NCBI GenBank assembly: GCA_029378245.1
Contig: JARKIF010000023.1
Span: 496,001-560,000 of the forward strand
DNA: 64,000 nt
Direction of reading: 5' to 3'
Source: Roridomyces roridus
Taxonomy: Eukaryota > Basidiomycota > Agaricomycetes > Agaricales > Mycenaceae
This document shows, piece by piece, positions 43,966 to 56,565 of this stretch. A program made the translations under genes and the position numbers. The notes beneath the pieces are model-generated. The model did not search any database. It was not told the origin of the DNA and was given only the letters and a program-made list of their open reading frames with translations. Numbering within the stretch: position 1 is the first letter of the stretch; each line of letters starts with the position of its first letter.

Positions 43966-46350
43966 CTAATCCCCACCAAACGTATCCCACAAAGACACCT
44001 GCGCAAGCGAATAAAACGGCAGCGGATTACACACAAACGGAGGCTCCCTCTCTTTCCCCGAGGCGCCGTCGACTGCAGCAGCAATCGTCGATGAATCACC
44101 AGCACCCTCCGGCGCCGCATCCGGACTCGCAAGCCACATCCGTAGCCAATTATCCAAAACAGACTGCGTTCGAGCCATAAACTCGCGATGAGCCGGCCCA
44201 TGTGCGCCGCCGTTGGCCTCGCGTTGTGCGACGGAGATGTTCTTGAGCACGGTGTGGATGAGGAGGAAGAGGGCGAAAGGAGGGAGTGGAGGACACTCGA
44301 GGGACTGCTCTTGCGCTTGCGCTTGGTCGGGATCCCCATCCGAACTGACCACGCCAGGGTCGGCGTAGAGAGCGTTCAAAGCGACTCCCATTCGTACACC
44401 GTATATGCGACCCACCCCCATTGCATAGGGCGTCGGGGTGTACATAACGGCGTACCATTCCGGAGCGCTGGCAGCGCCCCACAAGGCTTCGTCACAGGGA
44501 AGAAAGACCCCGTCGAGTTCGGAGGAAGAAAAACGCGGGGGAGCGCTCGAGTACATGACGTGGCAGCAATCATGGAAATACGCGAGCAGGACGGCGCTGT
44601 GAAATCATGATGAGTGTTGATGTCTGCGTAGGAGAGGAAGAGGACGACATACCGCTGGATCGTGGCATACTTTGCCCATTCGACCCAGGCTACCTCGAGG
44701 AGTGCAGGCGTCTTGAGTTCTGGAGCCGTCCACCGCCCGATACGTTGTACCAGATCTTTCTTGCGTATCATCTGCATCGGCTCGTCAGCAAGTACGGGAT
44801 CCACGGAATGAAAAGTACGTACGGAAACAAGCATCGTATGATGCCTCTCATTCGGCGCAAACCCATCGCTCTCGCGTTTGAAGAGACAAATCGTCTGAAG
44901 CAGCACGAGTGCGAGGATGAGATGCAATCTTCCCTCGGCCTCTTCGACCGCAACCGAAGACATACTCCCGTCGCCAGCCTATGATTCGACGGTCATTGAT
45001 AGAAAGAAGAAGAACAAGACGAGAATCTGACCTCGCCTAGAATGACCGCAATCTCCGCCGTGATAGATGTAAAGGTGTCAGTGACAAACGTCGCCGCCTC
45101 GCGTGTCTTGACGAATAGCGCCCCACAGGCGTGGAACACGCGTGCTAGCAGCGGAGGGGTATTCTCCATCTTCCACGTCGGGATATGGATGAGCGGCACC
45201 TGCGTGAGGAAGCGTGTGAAGAAGAGCGTTACTGGACAGTAATCAGAACACGAGGAGAACCAAGATAGACGCCGGACGCACGGTAGGTATCCAAAGGCTG
45301 GGCAGGCGCGGCGGACAGACATCCCATGTCGAGGTCGTCGAACGCCGGCGTTAGGAGACTGATATACGGGCTGGGCATACCCATCGCCCGGGCACGCCGG
45401 TGTTCCGCCGGCGGGGGAATCGACATGTTCGAGAGGAGGTCCAAGCCTGCCATCTCTGCCTGGTCCAGGTCGTGCATGGTCGTTCCCAGCGAATCCAACG
45501 ACATCCCGGATTCGTGGTGATAGACGTCGGCGCCGTTGGTGTCCATCTCCATCTCCACGCCCAATATGCCCGCGCTGACGAAAGTCCCGTCCTGAACGGT
45601 GCCGACGCCGAAACTCATGTCAAAGTCGGGGTGTGACGACCAGTTGGGCGAGTCGGGCGAAATGTCACCCGAAAGCTCAGGGACAGTGAGGCTCAGGGAG
45701 AGCGGAGGGAGTGGAGAAGGGGCGCATTCGAGCGAAGGAATCGCTTCGGCGGAGGTCGGCGGACGTGTAGGCTGTGGTGATGTGCGAGAAGACGAGGAGG
45801 ACGACGCAGCTTTGGCGCCGTTGCGAGACTCTTCGGGGTCATTCTGGAAAATACACTCGCGTCCACGCGATATGCATTTTGCGCATGGATATTGGAGATT
45901 ACACTTGATCTTGGATTCCGCGCAGGCTTCGCACGATTTGCGTCGTGAGCGGTTGATGCTTCTATGGAGGATCAGTAGGAGGTTAGAAAGAGTTTGGGCG
46001 GTTGCGCACTGTCCACAGCTCCGTTTATGACGAGTGAGAAGATCGCTCCGTGTGAATTCAGCGGTCTTGCACAACTAGAGAGAAGGTCATCAATGTTCTG
46101 TGCCAGCGTGGCCGACACGTAAGGACCCACATCGCAGCGATGCAGTCGCTCGTTGGTGTCTGTGCCTCATGGTGAGTGGCTCTGTCCACAGAATACGGAA
46201 CTGGTACGCACGGGAGCGGAGATGACGATTGAGGTGGGTTGTGCGGGTGAATTTGGCGGGACAGAGAGTGCAGCACTTTGTCTGTGGCAACGAAGGGACG
46301 TTGCCCTTGTGAGCCCGCATCCGGGGGTGGGTATCGTCTGGATGGGTCAT
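43966..46350 (-). CDS. Transcription factor with C2H2 fingers plus Zn(II)2Cys6 cluster
   Basis: The ATG at 46350 starts MTHPDDTHPRMRAHKGN. The first finger is CTLCPAKFTRTTHLNRHLRS. After an intron (GTGCGT donor) TNERLHRCDV leads to the second, CKTAEFTRSDLLTRHKRSC. A third intron precedes RRKSCEACAESKIKCNLQYP and CAKCISRGRECIF, a perfect C-x2-C-x6-C-x5-C-x2-C-x6-C cluster. A Ser/Pro linker follows. The C-terminal two-thirds resembles the fungal-specific regulatory (middle homology) region: TPALLEVAWVEWAKYATIQR, then AVLLAYFHDCCHVMYSS and a region with VQRIGRWTAPELKTPALLEV. It ends SLWDTFGGD and TAG at 43966. It is nuclear and DNA-binding; targets are unknown. An in-frame upstream ATG at 46440 would add 30 residues. 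Confidence 0.85.
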
Positions 46351-47396
46351 GGCGATAAGAAGAGGGCTCGGATTGCTAACACCAAGGTCGTTGGCACTAG
46401 AATCTTGACCGTCATGGGTGGCGATGGTGGTCAAGAGCAAGGAAGATCAAAGGATCAAAGAACAGTGACAATCAATTCGTATCAGACACAATTGATGGCT
46501 CGGTTCTTGCCAAGACGGGAAAATGACACGGAACGTTACGCATGGGCCGTACATCCGCGAGAGCTCGTCACGATGCCGAATGCGGCTGATCAGCTGATCA
46601 AATAATAATTGATATCATTGTTTGGTCACATGATGACTCACATGTATGATCTTGCTCCGCACCATTATCATCCCTGCTGCTCCACGTCTCTCTTGGACCT
46701 TGTGGACTACGTCAATTCCGAGCACATACGCGCAGCCGGCCTTCCGCTTTCTTGCTACTACGGCTGGCCCAAGACCTGGAGTCTCAGTCCGACAGTCGCT
46801 CCGACTCTGTGGCTTGAGTCTTCGCAGCGCTCTTCAGTCGAGACTCGTCCTGAGGCTGTTGACTACTTTCGTCCTCAATCATCTGGGTTCCGGCTCGTTT
46901 CCAAACACTCTCCCTGAGGTTGGGCTGCCTCATCGTAGCTAAGGTCTGTCTCGATATTTCTGGCGCTGTTGCTCTCCAGGGACGCCTTTCCACGCACTTC
47001 TATCTTGATTCTATTCCTCTAAAGTTCAGCCGTCGATGAAGAGCAAATGGACCACACTTGGCGAGTTGACTTATGGAAGCCCTCGTGCGACGCGCGTCTG
47101 ATATAGTAGCTCCGAGGTTATCAACGTCGTTTGTCGGATTGTCCCGCCTCAAGGCCTTGATTTATTGGTCGCTCGTGGACCTCCTTGAATACCTCCGGCC
47201 CGTCTTTAGCGCGCAAATCTGCAAACTGATCGTGTCATGAAGGCTTGAATGGTTCGGCTGAATTCTGGTTGGACAGTATTCTGGTTCCTCATGCCTGCTG
47301 TCACTCACTCACAGCTGTCAGACCGCAGTATTTAAGCACGACGACCGGTCTTCCCACCCCACTTGCTGCTCTCTCCCTCTCCTTGTTGACATAGCC
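46351..47396. other. Intergenic, no gene seen
   Basis: Short ORFs only. TATTTAAGCACG at about 47330 is a plausible TATA element for the TPR-CHAT gene. Confidence 0.4.
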
Positions 47397-50300
47397 ATGG
47401 TAAGCGGATAGTCCTGATCCCAAACTGGAATCAACTGATCGGATTAGAATACACCCCACAACCTCGGGCGCGCGGATGCGCTAATCGAAGAAAGCAAGGC
47501 TGGGTGTGATATATTGGACCTCGATAGCATCTTGGAGCTCCTCTCAAAGGCGGCTCAAGCACATCCAGATCGGCCTCGTTGCTTGGACCTGTCTGCCACG
47601 GTGCTGCTTGCGCGCTTTGGTTTCACTAAAAATCCGGATGATATCCGAAAAGCGATTGGATTTCGCTGTGCGGCACTTGGGGGAGAGATTCATGATTTGA
47701 TTGAGCCGGTATGCCATGCATCTTTGAGACGATCACACAACTGATTTCTCATGGATCAGAACAACAGCCCTGCACCTTTGACCCCCGAGGACTGCCTTTC
47801 AGCTGCTTATCAGATTCTCGGGCAATTCCAGAAATCCTTTGATGCATCCAAGATATCAACAGCAATCTTTCTGTATGAGAAGGCAAAGGAGAAACAGGAC
47901 ATCAATCATCCGGACCGCTGGACTACGCAGCGGGCACTGGCGGAGGCATACCTTCTGCGTTATGGAATCACTCGGAAGGACAGAGATTTGAAAACTGGGA
48001 CAATGCTTCTGCGGGAACAGCATTTGTTTGAGTCTGACCATCTGGCTACGCTCTGTGCTGCAGTCCTCTTGCAGCCAGGGCCGCAGTCCTTGCAAGAGGT
48101 TTCATTGCTCATCACAGCTGCTGGACCAGATAATCCCGTTGCAAAATCCTTGGCATGGGAGGGGATCAGTGCCTTTGCTCCTAGTCTTCCTGCTCACCAA
48201 AGTCACTCTCTGGCCCATACACGTCATTTACCTGAGGAAGATGAAGAAATTGACGACGGCGTAGTTGTTCCCCTGGATTTTGGTCAAGACCATCTCTCAA
48301 GTCACGATCTTGCAGATATGGCCCTCACTCTGGAAGAGCAATTTGAGCAGAATGGTCAAACTCTGTTGTTGACTGAAGCGATCAGGCTGCGTCGCAAGGC
48401 GTTATCAGCTGCACCCCGTCGTACTCGGGACTTGCACCTTGATCTTTTGGCCACTACACTCCAAATGCAATTTGAGGCTGGTGTATCCCACAAAAAAGAT
48501 ATTGACGAGGCAATTGATTTGCATCGCAAAGCTCTCGCCATCCGCGCTGACCCGCACCCCCAACGTGATGTATCCATGGTCGACCTAGCGAATGCACTCC
48601 GTTGTCGTTTCGATCATTTTGGACGGCGGAAGGACTTAGATGAGGCTGTTGAGTTCCTGCGGAAATTACTTGCAATCCAGCCTTCGCCGCACCTCAACCG
48701 TTTGGAATGCTTGAACAGCCTTGCTGTTGCACTTCAGAACCGACACGACAATTATGGCGAAGAGAAAGATTCTCAGGATGCAATCCAGTTATTCCGAGAG
48801 GCACTAGCTTTGCACTCCCCAGAGAATATAAACCGAACACACGGCCTGTGCAATCTGGCCAATGCACTCAGATCTCGGTTTGGGGACAGGGGGAATGTTG
48901 AAAATCTCCAGGAAGCAAGAAAGCTGTTTCAAGAGGCCGTGGACATGACTCCTACTGGTCATCCGGATCGAGGACACACTCTAAATTGTTTGGGCGCAGT
49001 ATTTCTGGCGCAATTTGGAATTTCAGGTGATACCTCTAACATTGAGGAATCTGTTAGGCTACACCGGAAGGCACTGGCACACTATTCACCTCATGATCCT
49101 GACCGCAGCACCATATTGAATGACTTGGCCGATGCGCTGTATGCTCGATACTACCAGACTAACAACCCTCGGGATATCAATGAATCCGTGGATTTACATC
49201 GGGAATGTCTATCATATTTTCCTGCTCCACATACCAGCCGTGCCGGGAGGCTACATAATCTTGCTGTCTCTTTGCAATTCCGCTATGAGACTTGCAGCGG
49301 AAATCATGAAACAGACTTGCAGGAGGCAATTGAACTCCATCGAGAGGCTCTGATACTCCATGCTGTACCCCATCCAGATCGACACAAAAGCCTCAGAAAT
49401 CTTGCAGATGTCTTAAAGGTTCGCTTCGAATACAGCATGGATCAGAAGGACATTGATGAATCCATTCGGCTTCATCGCGAGTCCCTCCAACTTGTTCCCT
49501 CTGATTCTGATTCCTTGCGTCTGGCTAGTGCCATTCTGATGCGATTCAAACAGTGGAAGGATCCACAGGATCTTGCTGAAGCCTTGCAAATTTCTCGAGA
49601 TAGTTTAGCACGGTGCCCACCTGTTGTGCCTGGGCGCGGACAATACTTCAACCATCTGGGAGTTGTACTTTGCATTAGTTTCAGTCACACAAATGATATC
49701 AGGGAATTGGAAGAATCCATCAAATGGCACCGTGAGGCTGTTCAAGCCTTTCCTTTACCCCATTCAAGCCACAGCAATGCTCTGAATGATCTTGCAGCTG
49801 CTCTTCGGCTGCGTTTTTTGCATGACAAGGTGAAAAATTGGGAAGATATTTGGGAGGTGATTGAACTGCATCGGGTCAACCTTGGTCTTCGGCCCCATTC
49901 ACATCCGTCTCATTCAACCACACTCACCAACCTAGCCAATGCATTTTATGATGTGCATGGCGATCTGGAGGACATACAAGAGGCTATACTGTTGCATAAT
50001 GAAGTTCTGGAGCTTCATCCTGCTCCATATGCAGATCGGGCTTTGTACCTTGGCAATTTGGCAGCATGTCTGCACTCTGCCTACACGCATGAGCAGAGTA
50101 ACATCGAGCACCTTCATCAATGTATGGCACGTTATAAAGAAGCAGCAACATATGCATCTGCGCCACCCACTATTCGCTTTGAGCATGCAACATCCTGGGC
50201 ACAAACTGCGATGCGATATCCTGAAACCCGAACCTCAGCTCTGGAGGCATACCAGGTTGCAGTTGGAATACTTCCCCAGCTGGCATCCCTGGGCTTGGAT

Positions 50301-51941
50301 CTACAGTCACGTCTTCGCCTTCTTGCTTCAACTGCAAGCTCAGCAGTGGGTGCAGGAGCTGCGGATTGTGCTCTCTCCTGCGGTCAACCAGGCCTTGCAG
50401 TGGAACTGCTGGAAGCGAGCCGTTCAGTATTCTGGACACAAGCCCTGAAGTTGCGTACACCCCTTGCTGACCTGCATGAGAAGCACCCCAAACTTGCTGT
50501 GGAGTTTGAAAAGATTTCGCATGGTTTGGAGCAAGCCGGGCTCAGAAACAGAGAAGGATCAAGCAAGGTTGTCCTTGAGGCAGACGGTGAGCGATGTCGG
50601 GACCTCAATGAACAATGGACAAATGTTGTTCGCTCTATTCAAGAGAAGGATGGTTTTCGGAACTTTATGCGCCCCCTGGGAATTGAAACATTACAAAAAG
50701 TTGCAAGCCGTGGCCCTGTTGTCCTAATCAGCCCTGGTGATCCCGAAGCTCATGCGCTCATTGTTCAAGACACTGGAGTGCAGAGTGTACCCTTGCCATT
50801 CTTGACACCGAATAGGGTGAAATATCTCTCGGACTCAAGCCGTGCCTGGATATCGGGATCCCAGTTTGATTTCAAGGAGTTGAAAACTAATCGAGGGGAC
50901 CACAATGTGGATCGCTTGGTATGGAATCGGGAGTTCCAAGATCCAAGAACCAAGGAGCAGCTGCTCATAGACCTTCTCAGTGCACTCTGGTCTGAAATTG
51001 CACATCCGATAATATCCAGACTTGGACTGCAGGTGAGTTTCAGTAGCCTACAAGTACTTTGAGCTCATGGCTGATATTCCACAGAAGTCCACAAAACCAG
51101 GGCGTCTGTGGTGGTGTCTCACCGGGACTTTGACTTTTCTACCCATTCATGCTGCAAGAATCATTGGAGAATCACCAGATTGTGTTTCAGACTATTTCAT
51201 ATCCTCCTACACTCCAACACTCACAGCATTATTGAATCCTCCATCTGAAGAATCCCCGGAGTTCCCGAAAATGACAACCGTGATTGTGCCAAATGCTCCC
51301 AATAAATCCTACCTAGCGGGAGCACAAGCTGAATTGGCAAAAATCAAGGGACTTGTTCCAAAACAATGGAAGCACACTGTTGTTGGCGAGACAGCTGGAG
51401 CCACTATGGATGCAACAACAACTGCTCTTGAAAATTGCTCCATTGCCCATTTTGCATGCCATGGAGTACAGGATCCTGTAAAACCACTAAACAGTGGTCT
51501 GGAACTTTCCGATGGGCGTTTGGGAATTACAGAGCTCATGCGGAGCACCACTTCCATTGGAGACAGGGCTCAGTTATCGCTGGCCTTTCTCAGTGCCTGC
51601 GAAACAGCAACAGGTGACAGCAGTACACCGGATGAAGCAATGCACCTGGCTGGCGCAATGATGTTTGCTGGGTTCCGCAGTGTTGTGGGAACCATGTGGT
51701 AAGAATACAATTCTTGAGTATCAATAACAACAACTGAACTTCAACCCACAGGCGGATGGATGATTCTGATGGTCCCAAAATTGCGGAAACCTTCTACAAG
51801 AATCTATTCAATTCACAACCTTCCGAATCCCCCAAATTGTTGGAGAGTGCCCCCGCGCTCCATTCCGCTGTGAGGAAGTTGAGAGAAGATACGGAGGTGA
51901 CACATTTGCGCTGGGCACCATTTGTTCATTATGGTTGGTAG
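47397..51941 (+). CDS. TPR-CHAT protein (tetratricopeptide array with caspase-like CHAT domain)
   Basis: The first exon is just the initiator ATG (47397-47399). A 48-bp intron leads to NTPHNLGRADALIEES at 47448, a second intron at about 47709 to NNSPAPLTPEDCLSAAYQIL, and then one long exon to 51030. That exon carries at least ten degenerate TPRs of about 45 residues with the rhythm LANALRxRFxxxGxxxDLDEA then LHRKALA and HPDR. C-terminal exons hold the CHAT domain: GRLWWCLTGTLTFLPIHAA, the His loop IAHFACHG and the Cys loop LAFLSACETATGD, i.e. the caspase-like catalytic dyad. The domain ends FAGFRSVVGTMW, an intron, then KIAETFYKNLF to VHYGW and TAG at 51939. The total is about 1,450 residues. 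Agaricomycetes often have many such genes. A protease or cell-death signalling role is inferred from the domain, not shown. Confidence 0.9.
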
Positions 51942-52278
51942 TTACTGGACTTGCCTTTATCAGAATTATTCAATGAGCAGTGGAATGATATGTCCTTTGT
52001 ATGTCCTGGGATTTGCCTGGATTGATCCATCAGCAGCATGGATATGATCGGCGATGATTGGTATCACGCAGATCATCATCGGCCGGTCGGTCCGAAATTC
52101 AACTGAAGTCCTGTCACGCATTGGGGACTACAGTAATTATGTTACAGACGGGAAACCACTACAGATAGAGTCCACAGCTCAAATGTCTGGCCGGTGGAGT
52201 CGGTGTGCGACAGTTCTATAACATGACGAAGAATGAGTCAACATGTTATAGTGTCTGTCTACGAGAGACTACGACAGT
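51942..52278. other. Intergenic between convergent genes
   Basis: No coding or repeat signal was recognised between the TPR-CHAT stop and the 3' end of the zinc-cluster gene. Confidence 0.45.
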
Positions 52279-53119
52279 TCATTGTCGCATCCCACTGCAC
52301 TGTCCTGAGCATCGTAGTACTCCCGGAGGGCATGTGCACATTCTGAATCTGCCGAAGAAACGGAAACACCAAATTGACCAGTCAGTGTCTTGCCCAAATT
52401 TTCATATTCAATCGCACTTACCCCGGAACATACCCCTCGGCACATACCACTGTGTTGAACACGAGATTATGATTATGATTTTGCGCATAGTAGTGAGGTT
52501 GTGTGGAGCCGACACCAGGAACATAGTTCGGCGCATGTGGCAGCGGGGCAGCGGCTGGACGTGAGATGAAAGTACTAGGGCGCCGAGAATGATCTGCCCG
52601 ATTCACTGGCATGTTGTCGTTAAACCCCGTTGCCGTCTGCTGCTCCTCGTATCTGTGGGAGGAGCCCTGAAATTGGTGTTGGTCTTGATGTGGCGCATAC
52701 GGGTGAGTCAACGGCACGAAAGTCTGGTCCAATGCACCGTGATGCAGATGTTGGGATGATGATGATCCCTCTACTGGCAGAGAGTTAGAGTCCAGCCCGC
52801 CCCAGGGCCTTGAATACTGTGCCCTCTCCTCACGCGGGGGCTCGGCGTCCTGCTCCCGGGTGACAGTAAGATATTGACACCGCAGTTTGCGCTTCGTGCA
52901 TTGCTGGCAAGGGCTCTCGGGTGGGGACCCCGGTGTAATCGTACACTGTTGAAAAAAATTAAATCATCGCGTTTCCGAGATTTTGCGGCGATGGGAATGA
53001 CGACTTACCCGGACCTTGCGTCGTCGGCAATTGGTACAGGCAATGTACCCTCTGTGTCCGTGGCTCGCTGGGACTCGGGGTGGCTTGGGCTTCGATGACC
53101 GCGCGTGCGGGTGAGACAT
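52279..53119 (-). CDS. Zn(II)2Cys6 transcription factor, short
   Basis: The ATG at 53119 encodes MSHPHARSSKPKPPRVPASH, then YIACTNCRRRKVR. A GTAAGT-CAG intron interrupts the cluster after the second basic residue block, and exon 2 gives CTITPGSPPESPCQQCTKRK with LRCQY. The six cysteines are correctly spaced. The body is a His/Gln/Pro-rich disordered region (PYAPHQDQHQFQ, AAPLPHAPNYVPG). A last intron (GTAAGT donor at about 52417) leads to a short exon closing at TGA 52279-52281. The product is about 270 residues and lacks the fungal-specific middle region. Its layout matches the gene cut by the left window edge. Confidence 0.78.
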
Positions 53120-53159
53120 GATGTATTAGTTGCTGGCGGGCCAAGGGGTGACTCACCAC

Positions 53160-54200
53160 TTTATAACGAGGTAATCAATTCAAGCATAGGTTCATAGGTC
53201 CTCTGAGCCGATGTTCATTCTTCGCTTTACCCCCAAAGACGCAAGATGAGCTCGATGCTCAGTCAGAACTTGATCATTGATCCACCCGCGGCTGCTTCTC
53301 TCTATCGCGGGCGGCAATCTCTGGTCTTGTGCGGAACACTTGTCTTCCTCAGCCACTGAGGGCTCGCGGGAATTGATGGTATAGCACACAGTGAACCAGA
53401 TTTAGGAAACCAAGTGGCTTAGATTGAAACAGACTATTTAGTTCGAATCATACTATTAAATGTGCAAGGCCTTGAGAAGCTGTAGGCCACTGGAATACTT
53501 TTGTGTAGTGCATTCAATCCTGCCAAGTTGTTCATTCTAATCATGCATAGCCTTCAATTCACTGTCGGAATTCAATGTAAGTAACTGCGCAATACTTATG
53601 ATCGGCGGATTTCTCTGGCTGGTAGGTGTGGTGGCTCCAGCAGAGATGAATTTACTCAAGACCTTGCTTTCTGCTCAAATTCGTGTCTGCAGGGGAAACG
53701 CTGGAATAATGCATCTAGCTAGCTGATAATGTGGGGAGTTGCAGCAGCAGCAAGTTGCCAAGACAGCGGGGGTCGACTAGTCCCACTCCGGACCGAGCCG
53801 CGCTAGCAATATCCTGACCATCTGAATCTGAAACCTTTTGGCAGTTTGGTTTGCGGTGCGTGATTTGAATGGATGTTGAATACAACAACATACTTGTTTG
53901 TATTCGACACAGCGGCGGGCGCTCAGGCCTAGCGCTCAGGTCGCGATTCAATCATGACTTTGTGACACTGCATAAGCAAGTACCGGGAGGCCGCTGTTTT
54001 GATGCCTATCGCGCCCTCGCAGGGCGGTGATTAGCGGGTTACCATAGAAGTCGAGTATGTGCGTATGATGAATCTCCGCGTCGGATCCCATTGAGACTCA
54101 GACTCCGAACAAATGTGATCGCTAGCTGTGTTGGGCGGTCCGAAGTGAGATGTATACTTAATGGGAGGTGAGATGCATAATTATAATAGCCCACGTACCC
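53160..54200. other. No gene seen
   Basis: Short frames only, no domain. No repeats were recognised. Confidence 0.4.
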
Positions 54201-54470
54201 GCACGAACTTTGGTTCATTGCGACAGAATTCCAAGGCGCTGAAGTACATGTATATCCCGTTTGAGCCGGCGGTTGATGTCGACACGGCGGCCAGGAGCAC
54301 AAGAACCTCGCAAAGAACCCGTTCGGGCAGATTCCCTGGGTGCATCCTGCTGTGACTTGGTAGAGAAATACGCGGATGAGGGACTCACCTTGATTCTCGA
54401 GCAGCTACACTAGAAGGCGATTTTCGAGCCGGCGGCCTCGCTCGAATTGGATGAAAATTGCGGGGAGGTC
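54201..54470 (+). pseudogene. Glutathione S-transferase relic
   Basis: On the plus strand, fragments in shifting frames match the N-terminal thioredoxin-like domain of fungal GSTs: QEHKNLAKNPFGQIPWVHP, then a stop, then LVEKYADEGLTL in another frame, then KAIFEPAASLELDENCGE. The order is right, but stops and shifts prevent a product, and the C-terminal helical domain is not recognisable. I found no splice pattern that repairs all breaks. Confidence 0.6.
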
Positions 54471-55490
54471 GTCAGTGAAACGGCGGTTCTGGGAGATATC
54501 TTCCTCTGGATACATTCCCATCTTGATCGTCAATGCAATGGACGGCTGAGTCGCGGCCAAATGTTGCCCGGTGGGTCGGTCGTTTGTAGTCCGAGCCACC
54601 CATGCGCTGGTACTTGAACGTGGTGAAATGATATCCCTGAATCCGCCTACGTGAGTTGAGCTTTAGTTCAGAGCACCTACAAGTGATGAGTTACCGCTGG
54701 ACTTTGGATTTCGGATTTGGGGTGAAGTTCAGCGGATCTGTACGTGCCTTTAAGTATATTAAGGAAGAGTCGCTCATCTGGCCTGAGCCTGCGTGGTTGG
54801 TATAGTCTTTGGGGAAGTGACCGGCGAGAAGAGGACGTAGGCGAGAGGCGAGAAGCGAAATGGGATGATATGAGAGAGGGCGTATACTGGGATGAATGAG
54901 AGAGGGCGTCTACGGAAGGAAGAGCACGTACCCCATCCTCCTCCTCCGGGCCCATATGCAACAGCTGTGCGTATCAAAGGCAGAGCGCCGTATAACGGCT
55001 GCGCAACCGTAGCCCGTCAAATTGACTCGGATTCAGAGGTAATCTCGGGATGATGTTCCGCGAGTATTTTTACTCGGCGTACGATACCACAAATAACGAT
55101 AGGGTCGGGCTTGTGTCAGCAGCGGATTGTAAGAATTTACAATCCGTTTGGTGGGATCTGTGTTTGGGTTGACGAGGAGCACTGGAAAGAGAATAGTAAA
55201 CACGAGTATTCGTACCTGGAATGAAATGCAACGAATCGAGGCAAGGATAAGAGGATGGCCGCCGGGCCGAAGTGACCTTGACGAGACGAATAGATCGCCC
55301 CTCGAGAGTATTGATCTCATGTATGCGGCGAAGAAGGTAAGTCATCTCATGGTTATCCGCAGAAAGAGATTAGCACTGTAGATTACATCATAAGTAGGTT
55401 ATAAAATACAGAACCACCATGTTTCCGTGCATAAGTATACATTGATGTTCCATTTTGTGTGTTTTTGAAGTCCGTCGGGAAGACCTGCGT
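54471..55490. other. No gene seen
   Basis: Short frames only. The downstream part of the GST relic may extend here beyond recognition. Confidence 0.35.
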
Positions 55491-56489
55491 TCACCACCTG
55501 CCTCCCTCGTCGTCGGAAAACTCCATGTCCTCGACTACGTCTAAAACGGCAAACAGATGAGGATGATAGCAGCGGAACAATCAGCTGACGCACCTTCGTC
55601 CCACCCATTGAGCCTCGGCGTGTCCCTCCTGCGCGCGTCCCTGCTTCGACGACGCCGGAATACCGACAAAGAAACCGGAATGCTAAAGTTCATGGAAGTC
55701 GGTGCTGCAACGGGGTCAACCGACTGCGAGCGGAGAGCACGTCCCTCTCGAGCCTCGACCTCTGCCTGCGCCTCTGCCTCGGCAGCCAAAGCCCTCGTGA
55801 GTGCACGCGCATGTGCAATATTGCCGTATCCCCCGCGGCCTATAGGCTACTCGAATCCATCGTCAGGTACCTCCCGAAGCGAGGAAAAAAAGAATCCACG
55901 CACCACGGTCCCTCTCCTCGCATCCGCACGTGCGCGGAGAATGTCCTGCTCCTGGGTCGAATATGTCCACGGGCCTCGGCTGTGTGGCGAGGATGTGATA
56001 TTTCCGTAGCCGCCGCGTCCGATGGAGTGTGTCCCTCGCTCCCGTGTGCGTCCCCGCGGCCAAGGGATCACGCTGTCCTCGGGCGGAGCTTCAGGGTGAA
56101 AATTGCCGATCCCAGCGCGACCGGAGAAGTGCTATGGACAATTCAGAGTCAGGATGCAAGGGGAGAGCAAGGACGGACAGTGCTGGATGTGGGTGGGCCT
56201 GTCGAAAAAAAAAATCAGAAAGAAAGAAGCGAGATACGGCTTGCTGCCGTACAAAAAGACACTCACCTCGATCCTCGACCAACGTGCTCGCAATGGACTC
56301 GTTGTCTCCTTCCTGGCAGCCACCGCCATTCCCCTCGTCATGGGGCGCGCCATCGCCGCTCTGAGTCCTGTGGAGACGCAGACTTTCACTCAGCGCCGAG
56401 ATCCGGCCGGTGAGCCTGCCACGTGCAGTCGAGGGCGTCGTCGGCTGTGGCGGACGTGGCCGCTGGTGCTGTTGCTCCTCGGTGGGCAT
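55491..56489 (-). CDS. GRGGxGN-repeat protein (DUF3602-like)
   Basis: Three minus-strand exons contain the repeated motif that defines this fungal family: SGRAGIGNFHPEAP (about 56125), SIGRGGYGNITSSPHSRG (about 56005) and PIGRGGYGNIAHARALTRAL (about 55830). Exons join in frame through acceptors CCATAG and GAGTAG, with a donor near 55910. A helical Ala/Glu stretch (AAEAEAQAEVEAREGRAL), an Arg-rich stretch (FRRRRSRDARRR) and a final acidic exon (DVVEDMEFSDDEGGRW) follow, ending at TGA 55491-55493. The 5' end is uncertain. An ATG at 56489 (MPTEEQQHQRPRPPQ) opens a coding-like exon, but its GTGAGT donor joins out of phase with the first repeat exon. The family is largely disordered and of unclear function; yeast Par32-like relatives are phosphoproteins tied to nutrient signalling. 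Confidence 0.65.
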
Positions 56490-56565
56490 GAGTGCGGACG
56501 ACAGGGAGCTGCACAGGCGTGGGGCTGGCCATCCCGTCAAGACGCCGCGGCGGATCTATTTGATT

